Shown here piece by piece: positions 6,990 to 14,243 of a DNA stretch of 39,798 nt; the stretch's first letter is position 1; every line of letters starts with the position of its first letter. This stretch comes from an uncultured Eubacteriales bacterium (GTDB lineage: Bacteria; Bacillota; Clostridia; Christensenellales; Borkfalkiaceae). The stretch is from the NCBI GenBank assembly GCA_900548285.1, contig URKE01000015.1, positions 1-39,798 on the forward strand, in the 5' to 3' direction. A program made the translations under genes and the position numbers. The notes beneath the pieces were generated by a model that worked only from the letters and a program-made list of their open reading frames with translations, was not told the DNA's origin and ran no database searches.

Positions 6990-7875
6990 TGTATGTTCCT
7001 ATGTATTCGAGTTCTTCGGAAAGATCTGCCCCGATCCGTTCCTTCACTTCTTTTTTTATCCTGTTAATCAGCCCGGCGATATCGCCGCTCGTCGCGTTTT
7101 TGTCCGCGACGATGAAGTTGGCGTGTTTTTCGGAAACCCGCGCCCCGCCGACGGCAAGACCTTTCAGTCCCGCCTGCTCTATGATTTTCCCGGCAAAATA
7201 ACCGTCGTTTTTAAAAACGCAACCACACGATCTCCCGCCCGGGTTCTTTTTTGCGCGGAGTTTGAGAAATTTGTCGATTTTCTCCTGCGATTCGTCGAAT
7301 TCGACGTTTTCGAGATTGAAACACGCCGAAACTATAAGTTCTTTTCTCGTTTTGAAAACGCTGGTTCTGTAATCGAAACCGCAATCCTTTTGCGGATAAA
7401 TCCCCTCCGCCGTGACTACGTAAGAAACGTAATCGCCGATATTTTTGCCGAAACAGCCCGCATTCTGCGCGATCGCCCCGCCGACCGTTGCCGGAATTCC
7501 GCTTAAAAACTCAAGCCCGCCGAGCGAAGAATATAACGCCGCTTTTATAAGGTCTTTGAGTTCCTCTCCCGCGCCCGCAACGATGGTTTTTCCGCCGACG
7601 GACAGACCTTTGAAGCCGCAGGAATAAATAACCGCGCCCGAAAAACCCTCATCCGAAACGAGAACGTTCGACCCTGCGCCGAGATAAACGTACGGCACGG
7701 CCGCCCCGCGAAGAAGTCCGACGAGTTTTTTTGCCTGTTCCGCGGTTTCCGGGAAGAACGCGCCGTCCGCGTTTCCGCCCGTTCCGTAAGTGGTTTTAAG
7801 TCCTGCCGGGTAATTTAATTCGAAGCGGACCCCGCACTGCCCGGAAATTTCTTTTATCAAAGCGCAATATGACAT
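6976..7875 (-). CDS. murB: UDP-N-acetylenolpyruvoylglucosamine reductase
   Basis: MurB reduces the enolpyruvyl group with NADPH and FAD to give UDP-MurNAc, the second committed step of peptidoglycan synthesis. FAD-binding elements are visible: YLGAGSNVLV (64-73), GIPATVGGAIAQNAG (126-140) and YRTSVF (169-174). It has the shorter type II layout of 299 residues. The active-site block that normally reads GSVF reads GCVFKN (218-223), so Cys219 stands at the catalytic serine position. The C-terminal acid (EELEYIG) is present. AGGAG lies 7 bases before the ATG. A promoter-like TTGTAA-17-TAAAAT overlaps the end of the upstream gene. Confidence 0.95.
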   Translation of the reverse strand: MSYCALIKEISGQCGVRFELNYPAGLKTTYGTGGNADGAFFPETAEQAKKLVGLLRGAAVPYVYLGAGSNVLVSDEGFSGAVIYSCGFKGLSVGGKTIVAGAGEELKDLIKAALYSSLGGLEFLSGIPATVGGAIAQNAGCFGKNIGDYVSYVVTAEGIYPQKDCGFDYRTSVFKTRKELIVSACFNLENVEFDESQEKIDKFLKLRAKKNPGGRSCGCVFKNDGYFAGKIIEQAGLKGLAVGGARVSEKHANFIVADKNATSGDIAGLINRIKKEVKERIGADLSEELEYIGTYNDRQ

Positions 7876-7887
7876 TTCGCTACTCCT

Positions 7888-7916
7888 ATTTTACTATATT
7901 TTATCCATTATTACAA
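7888..7916 (-). promoter_or_regulatory. Promoter-like sequence for murB-PHP
   Basis: On the minus strand TTGTAA (7916-7911) is followed after 17 bases by TAAAAT (7893-7888). The -35 box contains the stop codon of the preceding gene. The spacing and the ATATAG-TAAAAT block match the secA promoter at 19777-19805. A start 6-7 bases downstream would cut into the ribosome-binding site, so the true start may differ. Confidence 0.5.
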
Positions 7917-8927
7917 GCGTTTTAGACCGTTTTTGACGTTTTCGGAAATTTTAAGGTCCGATTCGCTGTTTTTCAGTTCCGCCTGCGCGGAACGTATTAT
8001 TTCGCCGCTTAAAAAAACGCTGCCCGCGAACTCGTTTTTGAAAAAATCATAACCGAAAAAATCGCCGTCGTCCGCCTTCCCGTCCGTTCGCATCATTCCG
8101 ATTCTGCCGAGTTTTTCCTGCGTTTGTTCGCCGAGCAGGCGCTCGACCGCTTTAAGGCAGAACGAGAATTTCTCGTCGGACTTAGTCGTTATCGCGATAT
8201 ACTGCGCGAGGTCGCAAAAACCCTGCAACGGAACGGCGGAAAATCCGACTCCGCGTTTTTCAAGGCGTTTCAGATCCCTTTGCGTACCGAGCAAAACAAC
8301 GTTTTTCCTTCCGATAAATTCCGCGTAAGCGTCGTAAGGCGGATAATACTCCGCGGATTTTGCAGTCACCCCGGCGACTTTTAAAGCGAGCGTCGGCAAC
8401 GTATTTTCGCCTTGCGAAACGATGATTTTTTCGACTATCTTGTCTTGATTACTCTCTTTAAACCCCTCTATAAGTCGATTATCATCGGTTTTTGCAATAA
8501 GATAATAACCGCCGAAACACCAGGGCGCGGCGTAATATCTCCCTCCCTTTTCGCTGCCGGCAAACGACGCGAAAGGCATTTCCCTCGCAAATTTCATCGC
8601 AGTTCCGCAACCCGGACCGAGCGAAACAAGGTCTGGCAACTCGCCTTTGAAAATCGCTTCGTTCATACTCTCCGTCGTATGGGTTTTGACGAGAACGACT
8701 ATTCCGTCGTCACGCATTCCGCTGAGCGACGAACTTAAAAAATCGGCTCTCGAACCGACTCCGCCTTCGAACGAATCGATATGCCAGAGCGTAAGCGCCG
8801 TTTTATATTCTCCCGGGACGACGGGGGCTTCAGTTTTCCCCGAGGTTGCGGGGTACGCCACAAACGACGTGGAAATTATTGCCGCCGCGCACGTTAAAAA
8901 GGCGACGATTTTTCCGATGAGTTTCAT
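7911..8927 (-). CDS. Extracellular solute-binding-like protein (family 1 type), orphan
   Basis: The 338-residue protein has an N-terminal signal (KLIGKIVAFLTCAAAIISTS, residues 2-21) without a clear lipobox. The mature part opens with TALTLWHIDSFEGGVGSR, the usual first strand of sugar-type ABC solute-binding proteins. PDLVSLGPGCG and APWCFGGYYLIAK fit the same fold. These proteins normally carry a substrate to an ABC permease, but no permease or ATPase gene lies nearby. It may feed a distant transporter or act as a sensor. There is no Shine-Dalgarno sequence before ATG 8927; a TATAAT box lies at 8961-8966 on the minus strand. The gene contains one perfect copy of the dispersed 16-bp word (8468-8483), encoding DNRLI. 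Confidence 0.65.
   Translation of the reverse strand: MKLIGKIVAFLTCAAAIISTSFVAYPATSGKTEAPVVPGEYKTALTLWHIDSFEGGVGSRADFLSSSLSGMRDDGIVVLVKTHTTESMNEAIFKGELPDLVSLGPGCGTAMKFAREMPFASFAGSEKGGRYYAAPWCFGGYYLIAKTDDNRLIEGFKESNQDKIVEKIIVSQGENTLPTLALKVAGVTAKSAEYYPPYDAYAEFIGRKNVVLLGTQRDLKRLEKRGVGFSAVPLQGFCDLAQYIAITTKSDEKFSFCLKAVERLLGEQTQEKLGRIGMMRTDGKADDGDFFGYDFFKNEFAGSVFLSGEIIRSAQAELKNSESDLKISENVKNGLKRL
8468..8483 (-). repeat. Dispersed 16-bp word, copy 1
   Basis: GATAATCGACTTATAG on the minus strand, inside the solute-binding-like gene. Identical copies lie at 9807-9822, 16807-16822 and, on the plus strand, 37730-37745. Confidence 0.8.
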
Positions 8928-8990
8928 AAGGAGTATAATCCCGTTTCATTATCCTGCTTTATTATATGTCGCAGTTTTCCGAAATAAAAT

Positions 8991-9104
8991 AACGACGGAA
9001 AAAAAGAAGTAAAATAACGACGCGAAAAAGAAGTGAAATTAAAACGCGAAAAAAGAAGTGAAATTAAAACGTGAAAAAAGAAGTGAAATTAAAGCGTGAA
9101 AAAA
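8991..9104. repeat. Tandem array of a 25-bp unit (4 full copies plus part)
   Basis: Units lie at 8991-9015, 9016-9040, 9041-9065 and 9066-9090, with a partial unit at 9091-9104. They share AAAAAGAAGTGAAATT with small differences; the two copies nearest the terminator are almost identical. The array begins at the T-tract of the glycosidase terminator and runs downstream of it. Confidence 0.85.
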
Positions 9105-9133
9105 CTCCGGAAAGACTTTCAGTCCTCCCGGAG
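9099..9133 (-). terminator. Intrinsic terminator of the glycosidase gene
   Basis: On the minus strand the outer arms CTCCGG/CCGGAG (9133-9128 and 9110-9105) enclose an inner GACT/AGTC stem. Six T follow directly, which is a canonical structure. Confidence 0.85.
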
Positions 9134-9207
9134 CGGTTAATCGATTATGTCAGATATAACGATTGTGTAAATTTTTATCAGCAGGCAATTGCAACCTGAG
9201 CGGAATT

Positions 9208-11112
9208 TTATCCGACGATTTTGTTTTTGGCAAGAACGCTCAGGTAGTAAATCGGAATCGCCGACCAGCCGTGACACAAGCTCCCCGCCCCGCCGAAATC
9301 GTCCGCGCCGAGTTCCGTTTCCCAGAACGTAGTCGCGCCGTCGTCGAGCATTTTTTTGTATTTCGTTTTTATGTCGTCGATAATGTATTGCTTATATTTG
9401 TCGCCGAAAAGCAGAAGCGAGTCGTACTTAAACGCATTCATCGAAAGAGTTACGGGGATCATTCCGTCGCCGCGAACGATCGCGTCAACCGTTTTTTCGT
9501 CGCCGACGCCCGCAAGAACCGCAAGCGAATTGCCCAGAACGGACATTTTTTCGGAAAGGTTGCTGAGCCTGAAAGCGTCCTTTCCGGGAACGTAAAGCGT
9601 TTCGCGGGCAGCCTTTTTCATACCATCCGTTTCAATGTTTTTGCCCCTGAGTTCGTTATATATTTTCGCCGCGTAAATAAACATACAGTTAAGCGTCAGA
9701 TCGTAAACTTTCGGCAGATGATCTCGCGGGGCTTTGCTCAGCTGATCGGCGTTCGCGCTGTCCTCCGCCCACTCGTAAAAGTTCCAATAAGGCGCGGGAA
9801 GTTGGGCTATAAGTCGATTATCGTCGATTCTCGACAAAAACACGCTCATGATTTTATCGAGCGTTTCGCCGGTTTCGTCAAGCAACGTTTTATCTCCGGT
9901 ATATCTGACGTACTCATACGTCTGCATGATATAAGCAAGCGAAAAGAACGGAATGGGATAATCGACGCCGGCGGGGAAGCACAGACTCAGAAGCCCGTCC
10001 TCTCTGAGCCCCTTGCTCATCAGAACGAGATTTTCGCGCTGATAAATCGTCTTTTTGTACGTGTAATAATTGCAGAGCATCTGATTGCGACTGTCCATGG
10101 CGTAAAAAGCCTGCTCTCTCCAAGGGCAATCCTCGTAATGCTCGTGCATACAACATCTGACGGTGTAAACGGAAACGTCGTAAATCTTCTGCAAAAGGGG
10201 ATCGGCGAATTTTCTGCGGATTTCGTCAATAGGATAATACACCTCGCGAACGCCGATATAACCCCAATCGATCGGATTTTCGGTTTCCACGAAAAGATAT
10301 CTGCCGGCAATCCTGCGGAACGTGTTTACGTAACGGTTTTCGCCTTTTTTCGCAACGTACTCCGCGCTGAAATCCCTCCCCTCGAGAAACCTCTGCACGT
10401 TGCCGTCGGGCAAAAGTCTTTCGCCGTAAGAAACGGTTATTTTCTGTTCGGTTTCGCTTTTGAAATCAAACGTCAGAAACCCGACGGTTTCCTTTTTGAA
10501 ATCGACGAGATAACCGCCTTTCGTTTTTTTAACTTCGGCTTTCGCGCCGCGCGCTTTCATTTTGCAGATTCCGCGCTCTCTTTTATGCGCTTCGCCGAAT
10601 CCATGCTCTTCACTCGATTCAAACCCGCCGCATTTTACGTTTGCGTTATACAAAAAACTTATCCCGAGTTGGGGCGTGATCATCTTCGCGTAGCCGTTGA
10701 GATAGCGCGCGTTCACTCTCGCGCCGATTGTCTTGTCGCTTTTCAGCAGCGTTTCGCCGTCGCAGACGATATCGAAAAGAAGATACGCGTCCGCGTTCAC
10801 GTAGGTCTGACTGTCAACGCCGTAATGCCACACCGTCGCGGTGAAAACGTTTTTGTCCTTGCGGCAAAAACCGGTCACGTCGATTTCGTCGTAATTTCTG
10901 TAATGCGGATAATCGGCGCACTGCGCGAACCCGACCAATTTGCCGTTGATATAAGCGGAATAATTGCTGTCGCAGGAGATTCTGAGAAGAACTTTCTTCC
11001 CCCGTTTTCCCTTTCCCGCCATGGAGAAAACGCCTTTGAAATCAACGTAAGAGTCGACGGCGTTAACGTCGCCGAGCCATATTTTCGTTCCTTGTAACAA
11101 TTCTGCGCTCAT
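9208..11112 (-). CDS. GH78-like glycoside hydrolase (alpha-L-rhamnosidase-related), cytoplasmic
   Basis: The 634-residue protein begins with a beta-sandwich part (about 20-130) followed by further beta domains and a helical (alpha/alpha)6 barrel from about 300. The barrel carries the GH78 block EDCPWREQAFYAMDSRNQ (327-344), whose acidic residues include the presumed general acid. It also has WNFYEW (443-448), TTFWE (594-598) with the likely second acid, and SLCHGWSA (611-618). There is no signal peptide, so it would act on imported oligosaccharides or glycosides. It lies 19 bases downstream of the metallophosphoesterase gene and was probably transcribed with it. AAGGAA precedes the ATG. Rhamnose is the usual GH78 substrate but cannot be confirmed. 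One perfect copy of the 16-bp word lies inside. Confidence 0.82.
   Translation of the reverse strand: MSAELLQGTKIWLGDVNAVDSYVDFKGVFSMAGKGKRGKKVLLRISCDSNYSAYINGKLVGFAQCADYPHYRNYDEIDVTGFCRKDKNVFTATVWHYGVDSQTYVNADAYLLFDIVCDGETLLKSDKTIGARVNARYLNGYAKMITPQLGISFLYNANVKCGGFESSEEHGFGEAHKRERGICKMKARGAKAEVKKTKGGYLVDFKKETVGFLTFDFKSETEQKITVSYGERLLPDGNVQRFLEGRDFSAEYVAKKGENRYVNTFRRIAGRYLFVETENPIDWGYIGVREVYYPIDEIRRKFADPLLQKIYDVSVYTVRCCMHEHYEDCPWREQAFYAMDSRNQMLCNYYTYKKTIYQRENLVLMSKGLREDGLLSLCFPAGVDYPIPFFSLAYIMQTYEYVRYTGDKTLLDETGETLDKIMSVFLSRIDDNRLIAQLPAPYWNFYEWAEDSANADQLSKAPRDHLPKVYDLTLNCMFIYAAKIYNELRGKNIETDGMKKAARETLYVPGKDAFRLSNLSEKMSVLGNSLAVLAGVGDEKTVDAIVRGDGMIPVTLSMNAFKYDSLLLFGDKYKQYIIDDIKTKYKKMLDDGATTFWETELGADDFGGAGSLCHGWSAIPIYYLSVLAKNKIVG
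9807..9822 (-). repeat. Dispersed 16-bp word, copy 2
   Basis: GATAATCGACTTATAG on the minus strand, inside the GH78-like gene, read in the same codon frame (DNRLI) as copy 1 although the proteins are unrelated. Confidence 0.8.
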
Positions 11113-11131
11113 TTTACATTTCCTTAATTAT

Positions 11132-11812
11132 TTAATTATCGTTCAATATTTTGTTGAGTTTTTCCGTCGATATGCGAGCCGTTGAGTCATCATATTCGGC
11201 GTTAATCAACTTATAGGCTACTTTATCGCCGTTTATTTCGAGAAGCCCGAACCTTGCTTTGTCCTTTTCGAAAAAGTTTCCGAGCGTGCCGAAATTGAGA
11301 TAGTATTTTCCGTCGAGAAAGTCCAGCGAACCGGTATGCTCATGACCGAACAGAAAAATATCGCCTTGCTGATCGCCGAAAAGCCGACGCAGATCGTCGT
11401 TCGACGGGAGATATTTCATATCCTTGAATCTGCCCTTGGGCGTCATCGGATAATGAAACGCGACGACGGAAAACGCGCCGTCCGAAAAACGCAACGTCAT
11501 CGGAAGTTCTTTCAAAAAATTACGCGAAGCGGAACTTAACGCCTTTTGTTGCCAGCGGAAATTTTTCAGCCGCGTGTCGCTCCGGGAAAAGTTTTTCAAA
11601 TCCATCGTGACGAAGATATCGTGATTACCCTTAACGCAAGCCACGTCTTTCCGCGCGCGAAGAAGCGAAACGGTTTCTTCGGGATAAAACCCGTTCCCCA
11701 CGATATCGCCGAGGCAGATTATTTTATCCGGACGCAATTCGTCGATCTTTTTCAAGGCGGCTTCAAGCGCGAAAACGTTTGAATGGACGTCCGTTATAAC
11801 AGCATATTTCAT
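11132..11812 (-). CDS. Metallophosphoesterase (calcineurin-like, YfcE/MJ0936 type)
   Basis: The dinuclear-metal motifs are all present: DVHSN (8-12), GDIVGNG, GNHD and FGHEH, followed by the NFGTLGN block that closes the fold. Proteins of this type hydrolyse phosphodiesters or phosphomonoesters; the substrate here is unknown. At 226 residues it is a single-domain enzyme without signal peptide. The start codon has no ribosome-binding site. A perfect promoter (TTGACA-17-TATAAT) ends 6 bases before the ATG, so the mRNA should begin at or one base from the start codon. The GH78-like gene follows after 19 bases. The coding strand holds a 14-base relative of the dispersed word near 11203-11216. Confidence 0.88.
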   Translation of the reverse strand: MKYAVITDVHSNVFALEAALKKIDELRPDKIICLGDIVGNGFYPEETVSLLRARKDVACVKGNHDIFVTMDLKNFSRSDTRLKNFRWQQKALSSASRNFLKELPMTLRFSDGAFSVVAFHYPMTPKGRFKDMKYLPSNDDLRRLFGDQQGDIFLFGHEHTGSLDFLDGKYYLNFGTLGNFFEKDKARFGLLEINGDKVAYKLINAEYDDSTARISTEKLNKILNDN

Positions 11813-11818
11813 AGGCAG

Positions 11819-11847
11819 ATTATAGCATTTCGGACAAGTTGTGTCAA
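11819..11847 (-). promoter_or_regulatory. Perfect consensus promoter giving a probable leaderless mRNA
   Basis: On the minus strand TTGACA (11847-11842), 17 bases and TATAAT (11824-11819) match the sigma-A consensus at all 12 positions. The start codon A is at 11812, 7 bases beyond the -10 box, so no leader is expected. Confidence 0.75.
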
Positions 11848-11948
11848 TTTAATACGGCAGGCTCGGAAATATTGTATAAAATTAAATTCTTTTGGCAAAA
11901 ATCAAAACGGCAAACGCCCGAAAAGAACGAAAAAAGGAGTTAATTGTT

Positions 11949-13235
11949 ATGAATCCGTTCAAAGAAAAAGCAAAGAAACCGGAAGAATATCTCTCTTCTA
12001 TCGAAAAACTTTACCCTAAGCAGTACGACAAAAACGAAACGAGTCCGTACACGAAAACGAGAATCATTCTCGCGTGCGGCGCGGAATACGAAGCCAACTG
12101 GCACTCTCATCAGATGTTGCGCCACACGGATGACCTCGACCTGAAAAGGAAAATTTCGCTCGTCCGCTTTCTGGAAAAACAGCAGCAACAGTATCTCGCG
12201 CAGTTGAAGCCCGCCGACGAATCGATTCTCGAAACGACCATCGCTTACGAGCAACTCGCCGTTGACCTCACCGCCGGCATGGCTAAGCGAGAAAAGAATT
12301 TCAACGTTAAAAAAGCGTTGGATTTCGCCCTTCTGGAAGACTTCGACCACTTATACAGATACGCCGATCTTCTCGACGCGGACTACGGAATTCACGCCGA
12401 AAAACTTGTGGGAAAATACACCGAAATTATGCCCGGTCGTCCGACCGTCGCCCACCATCGCCACCCTTACGACAACGTTAAGGACTGCATTTCCGCGAAG
12501 AAAAACAACATTCAGACCGTCCTTAACACGATGATAATAACCGCCGCAGAACAGCAAACGATGAATTTCTATATGAACGTCGGCGCGCATTACAAAACGG
12601 AAGGCGGCAAGCGGCTTTACGAAGAAATCTGCCTCGTGGAAGAAGAACACGTAACTCAATACGGTTCGCTCATCGACCCGAATTGCGATCCGTTCGAATG
12701 TACGCTTATGCACGAATACGTCGAGTGTTACGTCTACTGGTCGAATTATATGACCGAAACCGACGAGCGAATGAAAAAAATCTGGGAATACCAGTTTGAA
12801 AACGAACTTTCGCACCTGCACGCGGCAGTGGGACTGCTGAAAAAATACGACAAAAAAGACTATACGGACGTTATCCCGAAGCCGGAATTCCCCGAGCCGC
12901 TCGAACTTAAAGAGAACGTCGATTACGTCCGTTCAATCCTCGATTCAATCGTTCAATACACCGGAAAACTTGCCGATTATCGACCTATAGACGCGCTTCC
13001 GGAGGATGATAGGTATTTCGTCTATAACGCGAATTTCAATTCGCCGATAAGGGAAAATCCTTCGCACAAAGTCATTACCGACTACGTCAAAAAACACGGA
13101 AAGGATTACCGTTTTCAGGTTTCGGAGCATCCCATTCCCGCGCTTTCCCCGCGCGATACCGACAACGTGGAAGTCGGGATATCCCCGTCCGCAGTAAAAC
13201 CGAAACAATCGGACGGTTTCAAACAACTTAAATAA
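11949..13235 (+). CDS. Large ferritin-like (diiron-type) protein of unknown function
   Basis: The 428-residue soluble protein is predicted helical and carries ferritin-like metal ligands. A Glu-bearing helix (IAYEQLA, E101) is followed by EDFDH (130-134). A second pair follows as AAEQQTMNFY (E201) and EEEHV (E231xxH234). A third pair is HEYVECYVYW (E257) and ENELSHLH (E286xxH289). One four-helix ferritin-like domain needs only two such pairs, so the third is extra. I do not recognise a named family; rubrerythrin- or oxygenase-like roles are possible. ATG 11949 is chosen because AAAGGAG (11933-11939) lies 9 bases upstream. The gene stands alone, divergent from the metallophosphoesterase, and ends at a strong terminator. 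The C-terminal 60 residues are polar and probably disordered. Confidence 0.7.
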   Translation: MNPFKEKAKKPEEYLSSIEKLYPKQYDKNETSPYTKTRIILACGAEYEANWHSHQMLRHTDDLDLKRKISLVRFLEKQQQQYLAQLKPADESILETTIAYEQLAVDLTAGMAKREKNFNVKKALDFALLEDFDHLYRYADLLDADYGIHAEKLVGKYTEIMPGRPTVAHHRHPYDNVKDCISAKKNNIQTVLNTMIITAAEQQTMNFYMNVGAHYKTEGGKRLYEEICLVEEEHVTQYGSLIDPNCDPFECTLMHEYVECYVYWSNYMTETDERMKKIWEYQFENELSHLHAAVGLLKKYDKKDYTDVIPKPEFPEPLELKENVDYVRSILDSIVQYTGKLADYRPIDALPEDDRYFVYNANFNSPIRENPSHKVITDYVKKHGKDYRFQVSEHPIPALSPRDTDNVEVGISPSAVKPKQSDGFKQLK

Positions 13236-13258
13236 TCGCCCGGAAGAATTGCGGATAT

Positions 13259-13292
13259 TAAAAGGTTGCGGCATAGTTCGCAACCTTTTTTT
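13259..13292 (+). terminator. Intrinsic terminator of the ferritin-like gene
   Basis: The 10-base arms AAAGGTTGCG (13261-13270) and CGCAACCTTT (13279-13288) are followed by a run of T. Confidence 0.88.
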
Positions 13293-13333
13293 GTGATTAA
13301 AATAATATGCGGCGGGAATAAGCAGGAATAAGG

Positions 13334-13362
13334 TTGATTTTTATCGCGAAAAGTGCTAATAT
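13334..13362 (+). promoter_or_regulatory. Promoter of rplI
   Basis: TTGATT (13334-13339) is followed after 17 bases by TAATAT (13357-13362), preceded by TGC as in an extended -10. An overlapping TATAAT at 13360-13365 is an alternative -10. Confidence 0.65.
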
Positions 13363-13393
13363 AATAGAAAAGAATATCGAGGAGGCTCGAACA

Positions 13394-13837
13394 ATGAAAG
13401 TTATTTTACTTGCAGACGTTAAAGGTACGGGCAAAAAGAACGACGTTGTCGAAGTGAGCGACGGTTACGCAAGAAACTGTCTTTTAAAGAAAAAATTAGC
13501 CATCGAAGCAACGAGTACGGAAGTGAACGCCGTCAAAAATAAACTCAAAGCGGAAGAATTCCACAAAGCCGAGGAAATCAAAAAATGGAAAGAACTCGCC
13601 GCAAAAATCAAGGATTCCGAAGTTAAGTGCGCCGTTAAATGCGGAGAAAACGGAAAAATTTTCGGCAGCGTGACTTCTAAAGAGATTGCGGAAAGGCTTT
13701 CCGAATCAGGTCACGAAATCGACAAGAAGAAAATCGTTCTGAAAGAACCGATCAAAACGCCGGGCGTCTATACGGTGGAAATAAAATTCCTCCCGGACGT
13801 TTCCGCAAAAATCAAGGTTAACGTTACGGCGGAATAA
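13394..13837 (+). CDS. rplI: 50S ribosomal protein L9
   Basis: L9 binds 23S rRNA near the L1 stalk base. The N-terminal signature MKVILLADVKGTGKKNDVVE is followed by DGYARNCLLKKKLA. A lysine-rich connecting helix and the C-terminal domain (GKIFGSVTSKEIAERL) follow. At 147 residues it matches the family. The start at 13394 is supported by GGAGG at 13381-13385. The usual partners rpsF, ssb, rpsR or dnaB are absent and the gene has its own promoter and terminator, so it is a single-gene unit here. Confidence 0.96.
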   Translation: MKVILLADVKGTGKKNDVVEVSDGYARNCLLKKKLAIEATSTEVNAVKNKLKAEEFHKAEEIKKWKELAAKIKDSEVKCAVKCGENGKIFGSVTSKEIAERLSESGHEIDKKKIVLKEPIKTPGVYTVEIKFLPDVSAKIKVNVTAE

Positions 13838-13875
13838 ACCGAACGACACAACCTGAAACTAAACAACACGTAATA

Positions 13876-13915
13876 CGCCCCGCGGTTGCCACAAGCAACC
13901 GCGGGGCGTTTCATT
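13876..13915 (+). terminator. Intrinsic terminator of rplI
   Basis: A perfect 14-base stem (13876-13889 with 13895-13908) with loop CACAA is followed by TTTCATTT. The convergent PII-like operon ends just beyond it, so the hairpin may also limit readthrough from the other side. Confidence 0.85.
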
Positions 13916-13923
13916 TGTAAACA

Positions 13924-14238
13924 TCAATCTTTGATTCCGGCAACGTCGGTAACAGGCAAACTGAAAGCAATGCCCTGCCCCGGCGTTTCAAGCCCGACCT
14001 TTTTATAAAGAGCGCGCAGAACGTCGTCCTTGATTTCCTTTTTGACGACAATCATAACGATCTCTTTTTCGGGCTGAATGGTAATGTTGAACAACTTTTC
14101 CGCTTCGGGAGCAGCCGTTCCCCTTGCGTTGATAACCGTTCCGCCGCCCGCGCCGAGTTCGCGCGCCGCGTCCATAACCGCGTCCGAAAAGCCGCTGTTT
14201 ATGATACATAAAATCACTTCGTGTTTAAATTCCGTCAT
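13924..14238 (-). CDS. PII-like regulatory protein (second of the pair)
   Basis: The 104-residue protein has the PII-type ferredoxin-like beta-alpha-beta layout: an opening strand (VILCIINSGFSDAVMDAARE), a variable loop (INARGTAAPEAEKLF), strands around EIVMIVVKKEIKD, and the closing PGQGIAFSLPVTDVAGI. This closing block parallels the GKIFV-PV end of classical PII proteins. The GTG at 14247 is possible, but GAGGTG at 14250-14245 lies 6 bases before ATG 14238, so I start there. It follows the first PII-like gene by 5 bases. PII-like proteins sense small molecules and commonly gate a neighbouring transporter, here the DUF1538 protein. The ligand is unknown. The classical PII uridylylation-loop signature is not seen. 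Confidence 0.75.
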   Translation of the reverse strand: MTEFKHEVILCIINSGFSDAVMDAARELGAGGGTVINARGTAAPEAEKLFNITIQPEKEIVMIVVKKEIKDDVLRALYKKVGLETPGQGIAFSLPVTDVAGIKD

Positions 14239-14243
14239 TTCCG

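Noticed and set aside
8468..9822. DNRLI shared by two proteins, considered as a protein motif
   Set aside because: The same DNA word also occurs in non-coding sequence and in other frames and orientations, so the shared peptide follows from the DNA.
9163..11097. 644-codon open frame on the plus strand opposite the GH78-like gene
   Set aside because: The minus-strand product has clear GH78 motifs, a ribosome-binding site and a terminator. The plus-strand product is rich in Phe/Arg/Val with no recognisable domain, as expected for a shadow frame.
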